In this document: positions 7,747 through 8,334 of the stretch, in pieces
Layout of the letters: every line of letters begins with the position of its first letter
How positions within the stretch are numbered: the stretch's first letter is position 1
Source: Proteobacteria bacterium UBA964
Lineage (GTDB): Bacteria; Pseudomonadota; Gammaproteobacteria; Steroidobacterales; Steroidobacteraceae
Assembly (NCBI GenBank): GCA_002292945.1
Contig: DBCG01000124.1
Coordinates: 693 to 9,026 of the forward strand
Length of the DNA: 8,334 nt
Direction of reading: 5' to 3'
Made by a program: the position numbers and the translations under genes
The notes under the pieces: model-generated
Told to the model about the DNA's origin: nothing
Database searches by the model: none
The model's input: only the letters and a program-made list of their open reading frames with translations

Positions 7747-8334
7747 ATGCTGGATGCACGATCTTTGACCACCGTGATCGCTGCGATCTGTCTCGCCGGC
7801 TGTGCCGCATCATCGCCCGTGATTCCGGTCGAGCGTAGAGCGGTCGATGTCGTCGAACTGTCGGTGTCCGAGGCGGCCGAGCGTCTCGCCGACGGACGGC
7901 TGACATCGGTCGAGCTGACGCGCGCTTACCTCGCGCGCATCGCCGCGGTGGATGACGCCGGGCCGACCCTCGGAGCGGTGATCGAACTCGATGCGGCCGC
8001 GCTGGCCGAGGCCGCCGAGCGCGATCGAGAGCGGGCCGCCGGTCAGATCCGCGGGCCGCTGCACGGCATCCCGGTGCTCCTGAAGGACAACATCGACGTC
8101 GTCGGCCTCGTCAACTCGGCGGGGTCTTTGGCGCTCGCCGAGCACCGCCCGAAGGCCGATGCGTTCCTCGTCAAACGCCTGCGGCTTGCAGGCGCGGTGA
8201 TCCTCGGCAAGACGAACCTTTCGGAGTGGGCCAACTTCCGTTCCGACCACTCGATCTCCGGTTGGAGCTCCCGCGGCGGGCAGACCCGCAACCCGTACGT
8301 GCTCGACCGTAATCCTTGCGGCTCGAGTTCGGGG
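7747..8334 (+). CDS. Amidase-signature family hydrolase, predicted lipoprotein, 3'-truncated by the window edge
   Basis: The 196 visible residues are the N-terminal part of an amidase-signature enzyme (full members are commonly 450-550 residues). Residues 1-18 look like a lipoprotein signal: a short hydrophobic stretch ending in lipobox LAGC with C19, followed by Ala-Ala rather than Asp, so an outer-membrane or periplasm-facing location is inferred. Only one basic residue (R5), beside D3, lies in the n-region, so export is likely but not certain. The amidase core follows: GPLHGIPVLLKDNID with catalytic lysine K113, GKTNLSEWANFRS (154-166), and the start of the Gly/Ser-rich signature (NPCGSSSG, 189-196), which should hold the cis-serine. 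The nucleophile serine, usually about 24 residues later, is outside the window. The family hydrolyses varied amides; GatA is unlikely given the signal sequence, and the substrate cannot be told. It lies 31 bases after the gloC-like gene with a good ribosome binding site. Confidence 0.88.
   Translation, partial: MLDARSLTTVIAAICLAGCAASSPVIPVERRAVDVVELSVSEAAERLADGRLTSVELTRAYLARIAAVDDAGPTLGAVIELDAAALAEAAERDRERAAGQIRGPLHGIPVLLKDNIDVVGLVNSAGSLALAEHRPKADAFLVKRLRLAGAVILGKTNLSEWANFRSDHSISGWSSRGGQTRNPYVLDRNPCGSSSG

Noticed and set aside
1..8334. CRISPR arrays, tRNA or rRNA genes, insertion sequences, attachment sites.
   Set aside because: No spaced repeats, cloverleaf-like segments, transposase-like proteins or terminal inverted repeats were seen; coding sequence covers nearly the whole window.

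Overview
The window looks like chromosomal DNA from a high-GC bacterium (roughly two thirds G+C by eye, strong G/C preference at third codon positions), most likely a proteobacterium. The third gene closely resembles the enterobacterial YcbL/GloC family, which hints at Gammaproteobacteria, but taxonomy is inferred and not proven here. All four genes lie on the + strand and are tightly packed, with no non-coding stretch above about 35 bases.

Positions 1-7037 hold the two signature multifunctional enzymes of the 3-hydroxypropionate (3-HP) CO2-fixation route, best known from Chloroflexus aurantiacus and also known in some proteobacterial phototrophs such as Erythrobacter. The first is the 3' part of propionyl-CoA synthase (pcs): the end of the acyl-CoA synthetase domain, then the enoyl-CoA hydratase domain, then the acryloyl-CoA reductase domain. 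The second is a complete bifunctional malonyl-CoA reductase (mcr). They overlap by ATGA and are probably translationally coupled. Together they convert malonyl-CoA to 3-hydroxypropionate (Mcr) and then to propionyl-CoA (Pcs), consuming NADPH and ATP. The carboxylases and propionyl-CoA assimilation enzymes needed for a cycle are not in the window.

The most distinctive feature is a lysine/alanine-rich N-terminal tail on Mcr, encoded by a degenerate 15-bp tandem repeat and resembling histone-H1-like or PhaF/AlgP-like basic tails. It precedes an otherwise standard enzyme.

Positions 7065-8334 change theme: a small glyoxalase-II-type metallo-beta-lactamase-fold hydrolase (YcbL/GloC), possibly made from a leaderless transcript, then the 5' part of a predicted lipoprotein of the amidase-signature family that runs off the right edge. 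These look like ordinary accessory or housekeeping genes, so the right boundary of the 3-HP module appears to be the 27-base gap after mcr.
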